Source: Stutzerimonas xanthomarina
GTDB lineage: Bacteria > Pseudomonadota > Gammaproteobacteria > Pseudomonadales > Pseudomonadaceae
Assembly: GCF_003935375.1 (NCBI RefSeq)
Contig: NZ_RHQM01000004.1
Location: 248,001 to 312,000 of the forward strand
Length of the DNA: 64,000 nucleotides
Direction of reading: 5' to 3'
Shown here: positions 26,376 to 36,329 of the stretch, one piece after another
Layout of the letters: each line of letters starts with the position of its first letter
How positions within the stretch are numbered: position 1 is the first letter of the stretch
Notes under the pieces: generated by a model
Seen by the model: the letters and a program-made list of their open reading frames with translations, nothing else
Database searches by the model: none
Told to the model about the DNA's origin: nothing
Made by a program: the position numbers and the translations under genes

Positions 26376-29225
26376 ATGGCGCAGCAGTATCTACCGGGGC
26401 AACGCTGGATCAGCGACAGCGAGGCAGAACTCGGCCTCGGAACCATCCTGACCCAGGATGGACGGATGCTCACCGTGCTCTATCCGGCGACCGGCGAAAC
26501 GCGCCAGTACGCGACACGCAGCGCCCCACTGACGCGGGTGCGCTTCGTGCCCGGTGACGAGATCACCCATTTCGAAGGCTGGAAGATGACCGTGCGCGAG
26601 GTCGACGACGTCGACGGCCTACTGGTCTACCACGGCCTGACCGCACAGAACGAAGCCCGCACCCTGCCGGAAACCCAGCTGTCGAACTTCATTCAGTTCC
26701 GCCTGGCCAGCGACCGCCTCTTCGCCGGGCAGATCGACCCGCTCGCCTGGTTCAGCCTGCGCTACCACACCCTGCAGCACCAGAGCGCCCAGCTGCAGTC
26801 CTCGCTATGGGGCCTCGGTGGCGTGCGTGCGCAGCCCATCGCGCACCAGCTGCACATCGCCAAGGAAGTCGCTGACCGCATCGCCCCCCGCGTACTGCTG
26901 GCCGACGAAGTGGGCCTGGGCAAGACCATCGAAGCCGGCCTGATCATCCATCGCCAACTGCTCTCAGGCCGCGCCAGCCGGGTGCTGATCCTGGTTCCGG
27001 AAAACCTCCAGCACCAGTGGCTGGTGGAGATGCGCCGCCGCTTCAACCTGGAAGTCGCCCTGTTCGATGCCGAGCGCTTCATCGAGAGCGATGCCAGCAA
27101 CCCGTTCGAAGACACCCAGCTGGCACTGGTATCGCTGGAATGGCTGAAGGAAGACGAGCGTGCCCAAGACGCTGCCTTCGCCGCAGGCTGGGACGTGCTG
27201 GTAGTGGACGAAGCGCACCACCTGGTCTGGCACCCGGAAGGTGCCAGCGCCGAATACAAACTGGTCGAACAGCTGGCCGAAGTGATCCCCGGCGTGCTGC
27301 TGCTGACTGCAACTCCGGAACAGCTCGGTCTGGACAGCCACTTCGCCCGTCTGCGTCTGCTCGATCCGAATCGTTTCCATGACCTCGATGCCTTCCGCGC
27401 CGAAAGCTCCAGCTACCAGCCGGTGGCCGAAGCCGTGCAGGAGCTGCTCGACGAGGGCCGGCTCTCGCAGCAGGCACACCAGACTATCCACGATTTCCTC
27501 GGCGCCGAGGGCGAAGCCCTGCTGGCCGCCGCCACCGATGGCGACATCGAGGCCAGCAGCCGGCTGATCCGCGAGCTGCTCGACCGTCACGGCACCGGCC
27601 GTCTGCTGTTCCGCAACACCCGTGCCGCCGTGCAGGGTTTCCCGGAGCGCCAGCTGCATCCCTATCCGCTGCCCTGCCCGGACGAATACCTCGAACTGCC
27701 GCTGGGCGAGCATGCCGAGCTGTATCCGGAGGTCGCCTTCCAGAGCCAGCAGGACGACGGCGAGGCGAGCAACCGCTGGTGGCAGTTCGATCCGCGCGTG
27801 GAATGGCTGATCGACACGCTGAAGATGCTGAAGAAGTACAAGGTGCTGGTCATCTGCGCCCATGCCGAGACCGCCCTGGATCTGGAAGACGCGCTGCGCG
27901 TGCGCTCCGGCATTCCGGCCACGGTGTTCCACGAGGGTATGAGCATCCTCGAGCGCGACCGCGCCGCGGCCTACTTCGCCGACGAGGAGTTCGGCGCGCA
28001 GGTGCTGATCTGCTCGGAAATCGGCAGTGAAGGCCGCAACTTCCAGTTCAGCCACCATCTGGTGCTGTTCGATCTGCCGGCGCACCCTGACCTTCTCGAG
28101 CAGCGCATCGGCCGTCTCGACCGCATCGGCCAGCAGCACACCATCCAGCTGCACGTGCCGTATCTGGAAACCAGTCCGCAGGAACGCCTGTTCAAGTGGT
28201 ATCACCAGGCACTGAACGCCTTCCTCAACACCTGCCCGACCGGCAACGCCCTGCAGCACCGCTTCGGACAGCGTATGCTGGGGCAGCTGGAAGAAGGTGA
28301 CGACGACACCTATCAGCTGCTGATCGACGAGGCCCGCGCCGAGCGCGAGCGTCTGGAAGCCGAACTGCACAGCGGTCGCGACCGTCTGCTGGAACTCAAT
28401 TCCGGCGGCGGCGAACAAGGCAAGGCGCTGGTCGAAGCCATCGAGGAGCAGGACGACCAGTTCGCCCTGCCGATCTATATGGAGCAGCTGTTCGACGCGT
28501 TCGGTATCGACAGCGAAGACCACTCGGAAAACGCCCTGGTACTGCGCCCCAGCGAGAAAATGCTGGATGCCAGCTTCCCGCTGGGCGATGACGAAGCCGT
28601 GACCATCACCTACGACCGTGAACAGGCCCTGGCCCGCGAAGACATGCAGTTCCTCACCTGGGAACACCCCATGGTGCAGGGCGGCATGGACCTGGTGCTG
28701 TCCGGCTCCATGGGCAACACCGCGGTCGCGCTGATCAAGAACAAGGCGCTCAAGCCGGGCACCGTACTGCTCGAGTTGCTGTTCGTCAGTGAGGTGGTGG
28801 CGCCGCGTGCACTGCAGCTGAGCCGCTTCCTGCCGCCGCTGGCGCTGCGCTGCCTGCTCGACGGCAACGGCAACGACCTGGCCTCGAAGGTGGCCTTCGA
28901 TACGCTCAACGATCAGCTGGAAAGCGTGCCGCGGGCCAGCGCCAACAAGTTCGTTCAGGCCCAGCGCGACGTGCTGGCCACCCAGATCGCCGCCGCCGAA
29001 GCCAAGATCGCGCCCCGCCACAGCGAGCGCGTTGCCGAGGCACAACGCAAGCTCAAGGCCGGCCTGGAGGAGGAGCTGGCGCGACTGGTAGCCCTACAGG
29101 CAGTCAACCCGAGCGTGCGCGACAGCGAGATCGAAGCCCTGCGTCAGCAGCGCGAAGACGGCCTGGCAGTACTGGAAAAGGCGGCCTTGCGACTGGAGGC
29201 AATACGGGTGCTGGTCGCCGGCTGA
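26376..29225 (+). CDS. rapA: RNA polymerase-associated ATPase RapA (HepA)
   Basis: A 949-residue Swi2/Snf2 ATPase that binds RNA polymerase and helps recycle it after termination. The N-terminal Tudor/KOW-like part ([16 protein letters not shown]...) is followed by the two RecA-like lobes: Walker [17 protein letters not shown] (about 176-191), DEAH at VVDEAHHL, then helicase C motifs ([26 protein letters not shown]) and the RapA C-terminal domain. Length is close to the E. coli protein (968). It is divergent from the alkB operon; the intergenic segment 26225-26375 must hold both promoters, though I see no clear hexamers. Confidence 0.95.
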   Translation: MAQQYLPGQRWISDSEAELGLGTILTQDGRMLTVLYPATGETRQYATRSAPLTRVRFVPGDEITHFEGWKMTVREVDDVDGLLVYHGLTAQNEARTLPETQLSNFIQFRLASDRLFAGQIDPLAWFSLRYHTLQHQSAQLQSSLWGLGGVRAQPIAHQLHIAKEVADRIAPRVLLADEVGLGKTIEAGLIIHRQLLSGRASRVLILVPENLQHQWLVEMRRRFNLEVALFDAERFIESDASNPFEDTQLALVSLEWLKEDERAQDAAFAAGWDVLVVDEAHHLVWHPEGASAEYKLVEQLAEVIPGVLLLTATPEQLGLDSHFARLRLLDPNRFHDLDAFRAESSSYQPVAEAVQELLDEGRLSQQAHQTIHDFLGAEGEALLAAATDGDIEASSRLIRELLDRHGTGRLLFRNTRAAVQGFPERQLHPYPLPCPDEYLELPLGEHAELYPEVAFQSQQDDGEASNRWWQFDPRVEWLIDTLKMLKKYKVLVICAHAETALDLEDALRVRSGIPATVFHEGMSILERDRAAAYFADEEFGAQVLICSEIGSEGRNFQFSHHLVLFDLPAHPDLLEQRIGRLDRIGQQHTIQLHVPYLETSPQERLFKWYHQALNAFLNTCPTGNALQHRFGQRMLGQLEEGDDDTYQLLIDEARAERERLEAELHSGRDRLLELNSGGGEQGKALVEAIEEQDDQFALPIYMEQLFDAFGIDSEDHSENALVLRPSEKMLDASFPLGDDEAVTITYDREQALAREDMQFLTWEHPMVQGGMDLVLSGSMGNTAVALIKNKALKPGTVLLELLFVSEVVAPRALQLSRFLPPLALRCLLDGNGNDLASKVAFDTLNDQLESVPRASANKFVQAQRDVLATQIAAAEAKIAPRHSERVAEAQRKLKAGLEEELARLVALQAVNPSVRDSEIEALRQQREDGLAVLEKAALRLEAIRVLVAG

Positions 29226-29298
29226 GCCGGCAGCGCTTTGCCCGTGTGTCCTGAAGGCGGTGTCCAACCCATCCGTTCAGGTCAACGCGCCAGCGGTT

Positions 29299-29365
29299 GG
29301 ACCACCTCGTTCCCGACCTGAACGAGGTGGTCCGCGCTTCCCCGAGAACGGCCTCGTCGAGGCGT
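29299..29365. repeat. REP-like pair of palindromes between rapA and the CHAD gene
   Basis: A perfect 14-bp stem (29299-29312 with 29320-29333, seven-base loop CCGACCT) is followed by GCCTCG-T-CGAGGC near 29351-29363 and GTGCTCCTAT. On the minus strand the latter reads ATAGGAGCACGCCTCGACGAGGCC, resembling the GTAGGAGC... REP elements common in Pseudomonas intergenic regions. There is no T run, so it is not a simple terminator for the two converging genes. Confidence 0.6.
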
Positions 29366-29372
29366 GCTCCTA

Positions 29373-30281
29373 TTATTCCGACTCCTTACGCGCGATACGC
29401 CAGTACGCCCCGACCCGCTCCGCCAGCGCCTTTGGCGGTTCGGCATACAAGCGGCGGCCCAGGCGCAGCGCGCGCTGTTGCAACTGCGCCCGCCGCTGTT
29501 CGATACAGCGCTGCACCGCTTCACGGGTATCCGGTGTACCGAACAGCTCGGGCTCGCCCTGCATCAGCTCAGTCATCACCGCCAGGTCATGGTCGTCACC
29601 CAGCGCGTCGGCGACCTGCTTAAGCTGTTCCGCGCGAGTTTCCAGCGCATCCGGCCAGCACGGAGACAGCAGCTGGCAGTGATACCAGTGGTCCTTCACC
29701 CGCTTGCGCCATTCGTGAAGCAACTCATCCGAGTCCGCCTTTTGCGCACGTGCGAGATCCCGCACACCGTCGGCATAGGTTCGCCGAAAGCCCGCGGCGA
29801 GCAAGCCGAAGCCTTTGCCCGGCAATTTCCAGTGCTGCACGTCGCGAGTCAGTGCGCGCAGGTCACCCAGCACCTGCGTCACTTCCACGTCGAAGCCGGT
29901 ATGCACCTCACCATCCGGCGCGGCGCGCTGCTGCAAGCGCAGACGGATCTGGCGGAACGCATCGCTGACGAACAGTGGCTGATCGGTGCGCGCCAGGGCG
30001 TCCCAGCTTTCCAGCATGGCGGCGGCATCGCGTGACTCGGCCAGGCGTCGTCCGGCATCGCGCAGCCGACGATTGTCGACGCTGAAACGCGCACCGAGCG
30101 GTTCACGCACCAGCCGCAGCAGCGCGCGCAATTCCTTGAAGCGCTTGCGCGCCTGGTGCACGCCCTCGGCCCGCTCGGACGGCTCGACACAGAGCGCCTG
30201 GATCGCCTTGTTGATGCGCCCCAGCGCGGCCTTGCGCACCTCTTTGGCAGCGTTGCGCGCCGGGCGTATTCGATAGGCCAT
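29373..30281 (-). CDS. CHAD-domain protein
   Basis: A 302-residue, Arg-rich helical protein. The CHAD domain is marked by VHQARKRFKELRALLRL (about 41-57) and DEPxx-like repeats of conserved basic residues such as HEWRKRVKDHWYHCQLL (about 189-205) and GDDHDLAVM. CHAD domains bind inorganic polyphosphate through these basic residues. The CYTH/ygiF partner domain is absent, so this is a stand-alone CHAD. It converges with rapA across a repeat region. A link to polyphosphate granules is inference from family knowledge. Confidence 0.85.
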   Translation of the reverse strand: MAYRIRPARNAAKEVRKAALGRINKAIQALCVEPSERAEGVHQARKRFKELRALLRLVREPLGARFSVDNRRLRDAGRRLAESRDAAAMLESWDALARTDQPLFVSDAFRQIRLRLQQRAAPDGEVHTGFDVEVTQVLGDLRALTRDVQHWKLPGKGFGLLAAGFRRTYADGVRDLARAQKADSDELLHEWRKRVKDHWYHCQLLSPCWPDALETRAEQLKQVADALGDDHDLAVMTELMQGEPELFGTPDTREAVQRCIEQRRAQLQQRALRLGRRLYAEPPKALAERVGAYWRIARKESE

Positions 30282-30397
30282 TTGCGTTATCCCTCAATGA
30301 CACGCTCCGCTGGAGCATCCGTATTGAGACCCGCACGCCACGCCGGGTGTTATCCCGGCAGTGTGAAGATTTGTGTCAGCAACGCCGGGATTTCATT

Positions 30398-31663
30398 TCA
30401 ACCGTAGCGCTTGCGCGCCTCGATGGCCAATCCGCTGCCGATGCTGCCGAAGCGATTACCTTCCACATGCCGTGCACGGGGCAGCAGCCCGGCAACGCTG
30501 TCGCGCAGTGCCGGAATGGCGCTCGAGCCACCGGTGAAGAACACCGTATCGACCTCTTCATGGCGCACGCCGGCATCCGCCAGCAGCTGATTGATGCTGC
30601 CACCGATACGGTCAAGCAGTGCGGCAATGGCGCCTTCGAAGCCCTGGCGGGTCAGCTCGACCTGCAGTTGCGGCTCGATACGCTGGAAGTCGATGGCGAA
30701 CTGCTCCGCCTCGGTCAGCTCGATCTTGCCCTGCTCCACCTGCATCGCCAGCCAGTGTCCGGCGCGCTGCTCGATCAGGCGGAACAGCCGGTCGATACCG
30801 GTGGGGTCGACGATGTCGTAGCGCATGCTCTGCAACGCCCGTAGCGAGGCCGGCGCGTAGACCGCATTGATGGTGTGCCAAGTGGCCAGGTTGAGGTGGG
30901 TGCTGGTCGGCATCGGTGCGTCGCTCTTCATCCGGCTGCCATAGCCGAACAGCGGCATCACCCCGCTCAGGCTGAGCTGCTTGTCGAAGTCGGTACCGCC
31001 GATATGCACACCGCCGGTGGCGAGAATATCAGCCTGTCGATCATCGACGTCCCGACGCTCGGGCGACAGCCGCACCAGCGAGAAGTCGGAGGTACCACCG
31101 CCGATATCGACAATCAGCACGCGCTCTTCGCGTTCGATACGCGACTCGTAATCGAAGGCCGCAGCGATCGGCTCGTACTGGAAGGACACGTCCTTGAAGC
31201 CGATCTTGCGGGCGGCAGCGGCGAGGGTGTCCGATGCCTCGCGGTCGGCCTGCGGGTCGTCATCGACGAAAAACACCGGCCGCCCCAGCACGACTTCCTC
31301 GAATGGCCGGCCGGCAGCCGTTTCGGCGCGCTGCTTGAGGGTGCCGAGGAACAGGCCGAGGATTTCCTTGAACGGCATGGCGCTGCCGAGCACGGTGGTT
31401 TCGCTTTTCAGCAGCTTGGAGCCGAGCAGGCTCTTGAGCGAACGCATCAAGCGACCTTCATAGCCCTCCAGATATTCGCTCAGCGCCTGCCGACCGTAGA
31501 CCGGCCGGCGCTCTTCGAGATTGAAGAACACCACCGACGGCAAGGTCGGTTGCTCGCCCTCGAGCGCGATCAGCGGGTCCACGTCCGGGCGCCACCAACC
31601 AACCGTGGAGTTGGAAGTACCGAAGTCGATGCCGCAGGCGCGGGCGGATGAGGCGTTGAGCAT
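30398..31663 (-). CDS. Hsp70-family protein, YegD-like
   Basis: A 421-residue protein with the Hsp70/actin ATPase fold: phosphate-1 motif CGIDFGTSNSTVGWW (about 9-23), phosphate-2 VLIVDIGGGTSDFSLV, adenosine motif TVFFTGGSSAIPAL. It lacks the roughly 200-residue substrate-binding domain and lid of DnaK, as in E. coli YegD. The role is unknown; it is called a chaperone by homology only. The ATG at 31663 is preferred over the GTG at 31675. It follows an intergenic gap of 156 bp after the MFS gene's terminator and does not belong to that operon. Confidence 0.85.
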   Translation of the reverse strand: MLNASSARACGIDFGTSNSTVGWWRPDVDPLIALEGEQPTLPSVVFFNLEERRPVYGRQALSEYLEGYEGRLMRSLKSLLGSKLLKSETTVLGSAMPFKEILGLFLGTLKQRAETAAGRPFEEVVLGRPVFFVDDDPQADREASDTLAAAARKIGFKDVSFQYEPIAAAFDYESRIEREERVLIVDIGGGTSDFSLVRLSPERRDVDDRQADILATGGVHIGGTDFDKQLSLSGVMPLFGYGSRMKSDAPMPTSTHLNLATWHTINAVYAPASLRALQSMRYDIVDPTGIDRLFRLIEQRAGHWLAMQVEQGKIELTEAEQFAIDFQRIEPQLQVELTRQGFEGAIAALLDRIGGSINQLLADAGVRHEEVDTVFFTGGSSAIPALRDSVAGLLPRARHVEGNRFGSIGSGLAIEARKRYG

Positions 31664-31765
31664 GGCGTGTTCCACGGGACTGAAAAAACGGCCGCGCAGT
31701 GTAAAGGAGGCGGCCCGCCGATGCAGGCCTATCGTCGGTTAGCCCCTCGATGGCTTTCTCCAGAC

Positions 31766-31797
31766 AAAAAAATGCCCGGCCATCGCTGGTCCGGGCA
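31766..31797 (-). terminator. Rho-independent terminator of the MFS gene
   Basis: TGCCCGG (31773-31779) and CCGGGCA (31791-31797) form the stem with an 11-base loop. On the minus strand it is followed by T7 (A run 31766-31772), 22 bp after the MFS transporter stop. It ends the glxR-hyi-MFS transcript. Confidence 0.85.
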
Positions 31798-31819
31798 CAA
31801 ACCCCATAACGCAAACGTA

Positions 31820-33166
31820 TCAGGCAGGCACCGCCTCCGCGCCGGGCGCATCGGCCGTCATCCCGGCAGTCATGCGCTTGGCATCGGCGCAGAAGGTCCG
31901 CGATGCCTGGAACAGGAACAGCATGGTCAGCAGCAGCGACGCCGGTATCAGATACATCGCCCCGTGCAGACCCTCGGCACGGAAGGCCTCGGCCATCTCG
32001 CTGGCGCCCGCTGCCAGCATCGCCCCTTCGGCGAAGTGGTCCGAGAGCAGCCCCACCACTACTGTCCCCATGCCGCCGCCCAGCAGGTACAGGCCAGCGA
32101 AGAACAGCGCCATGGCCGTGGCCCGCAGGCGCGGTTCGACCACGTCCTGAATTGCCGTGTAGACGCAGGTATAGAAGTTGTAGGAGAACAGCCAGCCAAT
32201 GCTGAACACCGCGACGAACATGCCAACCTCGATGCGGCCGGCCAGCAGCGCATAGCCGGTTGCGATGGTCGCGATCAACATGCTCACAGCGGCGAAGATC
32301 AGGCGACCACGGGCGTAGCGCTGGTGGATACGGTCAGCGACCCAGCCGCCCAGGGTCAACCCGAACAGGCCGGTCAAGCCGACGATCACGCCGGTGGCGA
32401 CCGACGCCTGTACCAACGAGACACCGTGATAACGCATCAGCAACGGCACCATGAAGGCGTTGCAGGCATAGGTGGCGAAGTTGAATGCCAGGCCGGCCAG
32501 CACCAGCCACCAGAAGGTGCGAATCGACAACACCTTGCGGATCGGCTGCTGCACCGGCTCCTGGGAAACCTTGACGGTCTCGGCGGCGCCGCGCTTGGGC
32601 TCCTTGATCAGAAAGATGAACAGCGCCAGCACCAGGCCGGGCACCGCGGCGATGAAGAAGGGCGCACGCCAGCTGCCGAACGCTTCGACCATGGAACCGA
32701 TGGTGAAGAACGCCAGCAACAGGCCCAACGGCAGGCCGAGCATGAAGATGCCCATGGCCCGGGAGCGCTTGTGCGCCGGAAACAGGTCGCCGATCAGCGA
32801 GTTGGCGGCGGGCGCGTAACTGGCCTCGCCGATGCCGATGCCCATGCGCACCAGCAGGAAGCTCCAGAAGTTCCAGGCCAGGCCGTTAATCGCGGTCAGG
32901 CCGCTCCACGCGGTGAGCCCCCAGCCCATGATCTTGCGCCGCGAACCGAGGTCTGCCATGCGCCCCAGGGGCAGCCCGGCAATGGCGTAGACGATGGTGA
33001 AGGCGGTGCCGATCAGGCCGAGCTGGAAATCGTTGAGGCTCCACTCCAGGCGGATCGGCTCGGCGATGATCGCCGGTATGGTGCGATCGAAGAAGTTGAA
33101 CAGGTTCGCCAGAAAGAGCAGAAACAGCACGCGCCAGGCGTTGGATGCTTGGGTGGAAGGCTGCAT
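31820..33166 (-). CDS. Major facilitator superfamily transporter
   Basis: A 448-residue inner-membrane protein with 12 predicted helices. Signature LPLGRMADLGSRRKIMGWG between helices 2 and 3 is the MFS loop 2-3 motif; FLANLFNFFDRTIPA in helix 1 is typical of the spinster-like/anion-cation symporter families. The ATG at 33166 is chosen over a longer frame. It lies 120 bp after hyi on the same strand and ends at a strong terminator, so it is probably part of that glyoxylate/hydroxypyruvate operon and may import a related C2-C4 acid. The substrate is inference from position only. Confidence 0.8.
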   Translation of the reverse strand: MQPSTQASNAWRVLFLLFLANLFNFFDRTIPAIIAEPIRLEWSLNDFQLGLIGTAFTIVYAIAGLPLGRMADLGSRRKIMGWGLTAWSGLTAINGLAWNFWSFLLVRMGIGIGEASYAPAANSLIGDLFPAHKRSRAMGIFMLGLPLGLLLAFFTIGSMVEAFGSWRAPFFIAAVPGLVLALFIFLIKEPKRGAAETVKVSQEPVQQPIRKVLSIRTFWWLVLAGLAFNFATYACNAFMVPLLMRYHGVSLVQASVATGVIVGLTGLFGLTLGGWVADRIHQRYARGRLIFAAVSMLIATIATGYALLAGRIEVGMFVAVFSIGWLFSYNFYTCVYTAIQDVVEPRLRATAMALFFAGLYLLGGGMGTVVVGLLSDHFAEGAMLAAGASEMAEAFRAEGLHGAMYLIPASLLLTMLFLFQASRTFCADAKRMTAGMTADAPGAEAVPA

Positions 33167-33223
33167 GACGTCGGTCTCGATTGTTCTTATATTCCGGCCA
33201 CAGACCAGCCGGGACTCGACCAT

Positions 33224-33235
33224 GACTCTAGAGTC
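33224..33235. promoter_or_regulatory. Perfect 12-base palindrome between hyi and the MFS gene
   Basis: GACTCTAGAGTC lies 57 bp upstream of the MFS start codon. Such symmetric sites can be operators for GntR- or IclR-type repressors; no known consensus is matched with certainty. Confidence 0.3.
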
Positions 33236-33286
33236 TGTGCCTGATCCTGTCTCCGAACATCACCTTCGCTTATGCCCCGCGATGGC

Positions 33287-34069
33287 TCAGCGCCCGCGCC
33301 ACTCGGCCAGCCAGCCCAGGCCGGCTTCGGTGCCCTGCTCCCCCGGTTTGTATTCGGCGCTCAGCCAGCCCTGGTAGCCGCTGGCCTGCAAGGCCTGCAG
33401 CGCTGCGCCGAAGTCCAGCTCACCACTACCAGGCGCGCCGCGGCCCGGGCAGTCGGCGAACTGCACATGACCGATGCGCTCGCCCAGCCGGGTAATGCAG
33501 CTGGGCAGGTCCAGCTCCTGGCGTGCCATATGGTAGAAATCCAGTTGCGCCAGGCAGTTGGGGTGATCGACGCGCTGCAGCAGAGCCTCCAGATCCGCCG
33601 CGCTGTTGATCAGAAAGCCTGGCATGTCGAGCGGGTTGATCGCCTCGCAGAGCACACGGATGCCGAGCATGTCGAAGGCGTCGGCGGTCTTCCACAGGTT
33701 GTGCTCAAGCGTCTCCAGCGCCAGCTCGCGGTCGACGCCCTCGGCGAGGCGGCCCGGCAGCACGTTGACACTGGCCGGTCGAACCATCAGCGCATAGGTC
33801 AGCGCCTCCTGCAGAGCCGCGTCGAACGCCTCCTGCCGGTCCGGCACCGCCGCCAGGCCTGGTCCGCCCTGCAGCAGATCGCCGGCGGGCAGATTGATCA
33901 GCACCAGCGGCATGCCGGCGCGCTCGAGTTGCTCTTTCAGGCGAATGGCCGGCACTTCGTACGGAAACTGGATCTCCACGCCATCGAAACCGGCGGTGCG
34001 GGCGGCGAGGATGCGTTCGGCAAGCGGCAGCTCGGTGAACAGCAGCGATAGATTGGCGGCGATCTTCAT
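33287..34069 (-). CDS. hyi: Hydroxypyruvate isomerase
   Basis: A 260-residue TIM-barrel isomerase (AP-endonuclease-2-like fold) interconverting hydroxypyruvate and tartronate semialdehyde. Recognised from MKIAANLSLLFTELPL, AARTAGFDGVEIQFPYE, NLPAGDL, LCEAINPLDMPGFLI and HVQFADCPGRGAPGSGELDF, all typical of Hyi. GGGAGGG lies about six bases before the ATG. The start overlaps the glxR stop by four bases (ATGA), so the two are translationally coupled. Together they form part of the glyoxylate-to-glycerate route, but glyoxylate carboligase (gcl) is not in the window. Confidence 0.9.
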   Translation of the reverse strand: MKIAANLSLLFTELPLAERILAARTAGFDGVEIQFPYEVPAIRLKEQLERAGMPLVLINLPAGDLLQGGPGLAAVPDRQEAFDAALQEALTYALMVRPASVNVLPGRLAEGVDRELALETLEHNLWKTADAFDMLGIRVLCEAINPLDMPGFLINSAADLEALLQRVDHPNCLAQLDFYHMARQELDLPSCITRLGERIGHVQFADCPGRGAPGSGELDFGAALQALQASGYQGWLSAEYKPGEQGTEAGLGWLAEWRGR

Positions 34070-34953
34070 TGGTCGCCCTCCCGGTACATCTGCACCAGCG
34101 TGGCGGGGTCGCGCTCCAGATTGCCCTGGCTGCCGTGCAGGCGCATCAGCTGCGCGGCCAGGCCGCTCAAGGGCGTCGCAGAACCCTGCTCACGGGACAG
34201 TTTCACCGCAGTGTCCAAGTCCTTGAGCAGGGTGCGCACGTGCCATTTCACCGGCTCGAACTCGCTCGCTGCCATCTGCGGGGCAAGAATCTGCAGCGGC
34301 CTGGAATCGGCGAAGCCGCCGGCCAGCGCCGGTGCCAGCAGGCTGGCGTCGACTCCGGCACGTTCGGCCAAGGCCACGGCCTCGGCGATCACCAGCGCAT
34401 TGCAGGCGACGATCATCTGATTGCAGACCTTCGTCACCTGGCCGGCGCCGACCCCACCCATATGGGTAAGGCGCTGGCCCAGGTTCATCAGCACCGGTCG
34501 TACCCGCTCGACATCCTCGGCGCGTCCGCCGGCCATTATCACCAGGCTGCCGGCTTCCGCGCCCGGCGTTCCACCGGAGACCGGGGCATCGACCCAGCGC
34601 ATGCCACTGCGAAATTCCAGCTCGGCGGCCATGTCGCGGGTTGCCGTCGGCTCCAGGCTCGAGTGATCGACCAGCAGCTTGCCGGCCTTGCCACCTTCGG
34701 CGATGCCGCCCTTGCCGAAAAGCACCTCGCGCACAGCGGCGGTGTCGGCCAGACACAACAGCACAATGTCGGCCTCGGCACAGAGCTCGGCGGGCGTCGC
34801 CACCGCCCTGGCCCCCAGCTCTACCAGCGGCTGGCACTTCTCGGGCGAGCGATTCCACACCGCCAGGCGATACCCCGCCGCCAGCAGGCGTCGACACATC
34901 GGCAGGCCCATCAGGCCGATACCGGCAAAAGCGAGGGTTGGCAGGTCGGACAT
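34066..34953 (-). CDS. glxR: 2-hydroxy-3-oxopropionate (tartronate semialdehyde) reductase
   Basis: A 295-residue beta-hydroxyacid dehydrogenase reducing tartronate semialdehyde to D-glycerate with NAD(P)H. The Rossmann motif FAGIGLMGLPMCRRL opens the protein; the substrate motif DAPVSGGTPGAEAGSL and the catalytic Lys in GQVTKVCNQ are present. The ATG at 34953 has AAGGAG eight bases upstream. It is first in the operon with hyi. Related 3-hydroxyisobutyrate or 6-phosphogluconate dehydrogenase activities are possible, but the hyi partner favours this call. Confidence 0.88.
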   Translation of the reverse strand: MSDLPTLAFAGIGLMGLPMCRRLLAAGYRLAVWNRSPEKCQPLVELGARAVATPAELCAEADIVLLCLADTAAVREVLFGKGGIAEGGKAGKLLVDHSSLEPTATRDMAAELEFRSGMRWVDAPVSGGTPGAEAGSLVIMAGGRAEDVERVRPVLMNLGQRLTHMGGVGAGQVTKVCNQMIVACNALVIAEAVALAERAGVDASLLAPALAGGFADSRPLQILAPQMAASEFEPVKWHVRTLLKDLDTAVKLSREQGSATPLSGLAAQLMRLHGSQGNLERDPATLVQMYREGDQ

Positions 34954-35233
34954 GAGGCGGCTCCTTGACGAACGAGGTCGTGATTCTAGCGCCGCACCGC
35001 CAGGAACGGCCAAACGATGTACCTCCCTCGCCCCTCAACTGCTCAATGCTCCCTTACTGCTGCCACAATGCCACTGTGACCGATCCAGCAAATTGCCCGA
35101 CCAACCGGAACGATCCGCCGTCGAGCGCCTCTGAAGGAGGCCCCGGGGCATCGCCTCGCGCAGACCCATCCGCTCAACGCACGCCTGCCCTTGGCAACGC
35201 GCGTGCATCAGAAGACATCGCAGGAAACAAGCA

Positions 35234-36046
35234 ATGGATTTAATTCAGATCATCGTCCTGGCCATCGTGCAGGGACTAACCGAGTTCTTGCCGGTATCGA
35301 GCTCGGCTCATCTGATCCTCTTCCCGCACCTGGTGGGTTGGGACGACCAGGGACTGGCATTCGACGTGGCGGTGCACCTCGGCACCCTGGCCGCAGTGGT
35401 CTGGTACTTCCGCCTGGAAGTCTTCGGCATGACGCGCGACTGGTTCGCATCGCTAGCCCGCCGCGAGCGTGTCGGTGACAGCCGGCTGGCCTGGGCGGTG
35501 ATCCTTGGAACGGTTCCGGTCGGCATCGCCGGGCTGCTGTTCAAGGACTTCATCGAAGTCCAGCTGCGCTCGCCGCTGGTGATTGCCTGGGCGACCATCG
35601 GCTTCGGTCTGCTGCTGTGGTGGTCGGACGTGGTCAGCCGGCGAATCCCGCAACCGCGCGACGAGCACAGCCTGAACTGGAAGGACATCTTGTTGATCGG
35701 TTGCGCCCAGGCGCTAGCGCTGATTCCCGGCACCTCGCGCTCGGGCGTGACGATGACCGCCGGGCTGTTGCTGGGCCTGTCGCGCTCCGGCGCAGCACGC
35801 TTTTCCTTTCTGCTGTCGATCCCGGTGATCGTGCTTGCCAGCGGGCTGAGCACACTCGACCTGGTGGAAGGCGGGGTAGCGGTTGACTGGACGGCGATGG
35901 GGCTGGGTGTGGTGCTGTCGGCGGTGAGTGCCTACCTGTGCATCCACATCTTCCTGAAGTTACTGGAGCGCGTCGGCATGCTGCCGTTCGTGATCTACCG
36001 CTTGATCCTCGGTGTGGTGCTGCTGGTACTGTTCGCCGGCGCCTGA
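35234..36046 (+). CDS. uppP: Undecaprenyl-diphosphate phosphatase (UppP/BacA)
   Basis: A 270-residue membrane phosphatase recycling undecaprenyl diphosphate to the monophosphate carrier for peptidoglycan and other envelope polymers; excess gives bacitracin resistance. Motifs: GLTEFLPVSSSAHLIL (about 13-28, with catalytic Glu) and the second P-loop-like GTSRSGVTMTAGLLLG. About eight membrane helices. It is preceded by 220 bp of non-coding DNA that should carry its promoter. The 85 bp after it contain GC-rich palindromes (two GCCGCGGC copies) that may help end transcription. Confidence 0.95.
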   Translation: MDLIQIIVLAIVQGLTEFLPVSSSAHLILFPHLVGWDDQGLAFDVAVHLGTLAAVVWYFRLEVFGMTRDWFASLARRERVGDSRLAWAVILGTVPVGIAGLLFKDFIEVQLRSPLVIAWATIGFGLLLWWSDVVSRRIPQPRDEHSLNWKDILLIGCAQALALIPGTSRSGVTMTAGLLLGLSRSGAARFSFLLSIPVIVLASGLSTLDLVEGGVAVDWTAMGLGVVLSAVSAYLCIHIFLKLLERVGMLPFVIYRLILGVVLLVLFAGA

Positions 36047-36131
36047 GCGCACCTGCTGATACGTTGAACGCCTTGCCGCGGCTTGCGATCCCTCGCGCTG
36101 CCGCGGCGCTGGCCGGAGCGAGGTCGCCCAA

Positions 36132-36329
36132 TCAGCCCTGAGGCAGGTCGATCAGCAGTGGGCCGAGCAGGACAGCTGCGATACGCGCCTCGGTAAACAT
36201 CTTCTCGGTCAAAGGCACGCTGCGTATTTCCGCGCTGCCAACAGGTTGCGCCTGAATTCGCGCTACCTCTCTGAACGAGTGACCATCTGCCCAGACCATG
36301 GTGGACTGACGCTTCTTATCGCACTTCAC
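36132..36329 (-). CDS. Small hypothetical protein (65 residues)
   Basis: A possible short gene starting at GTG 36329, with AAGGAAG about six bases upstream, the best ribosome-binding site in the frame. The product starts VKCDKKRQSTMVWADGH and ends with a hydrophobic stretch (IAAVLLGPLLIDLP). I recognise no domain. It converges with uppP and is divergent from the ABC importer at 36555. Coding status rests only on the start context and the absence of a better reading. Confidence 0.45.
   Translation of the reverse strand: MKCDKKRQSTMVWADGHSFREVARIQAQPVGSAEIRSVPLTEKMFTEARIAAVLLGPLLIDLPQG

Noticed and set aside
26964-29045. A 693-residue minus-strand open frame opposite rapA
   Set aside because: Antisense shadow; rapA has full helicase motifs in the other strand.
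29299-29333. Rho-independent terminator for rapA
   Set aside because: The stem is perfect but no T run follows on either strand; repeat character is better supported.
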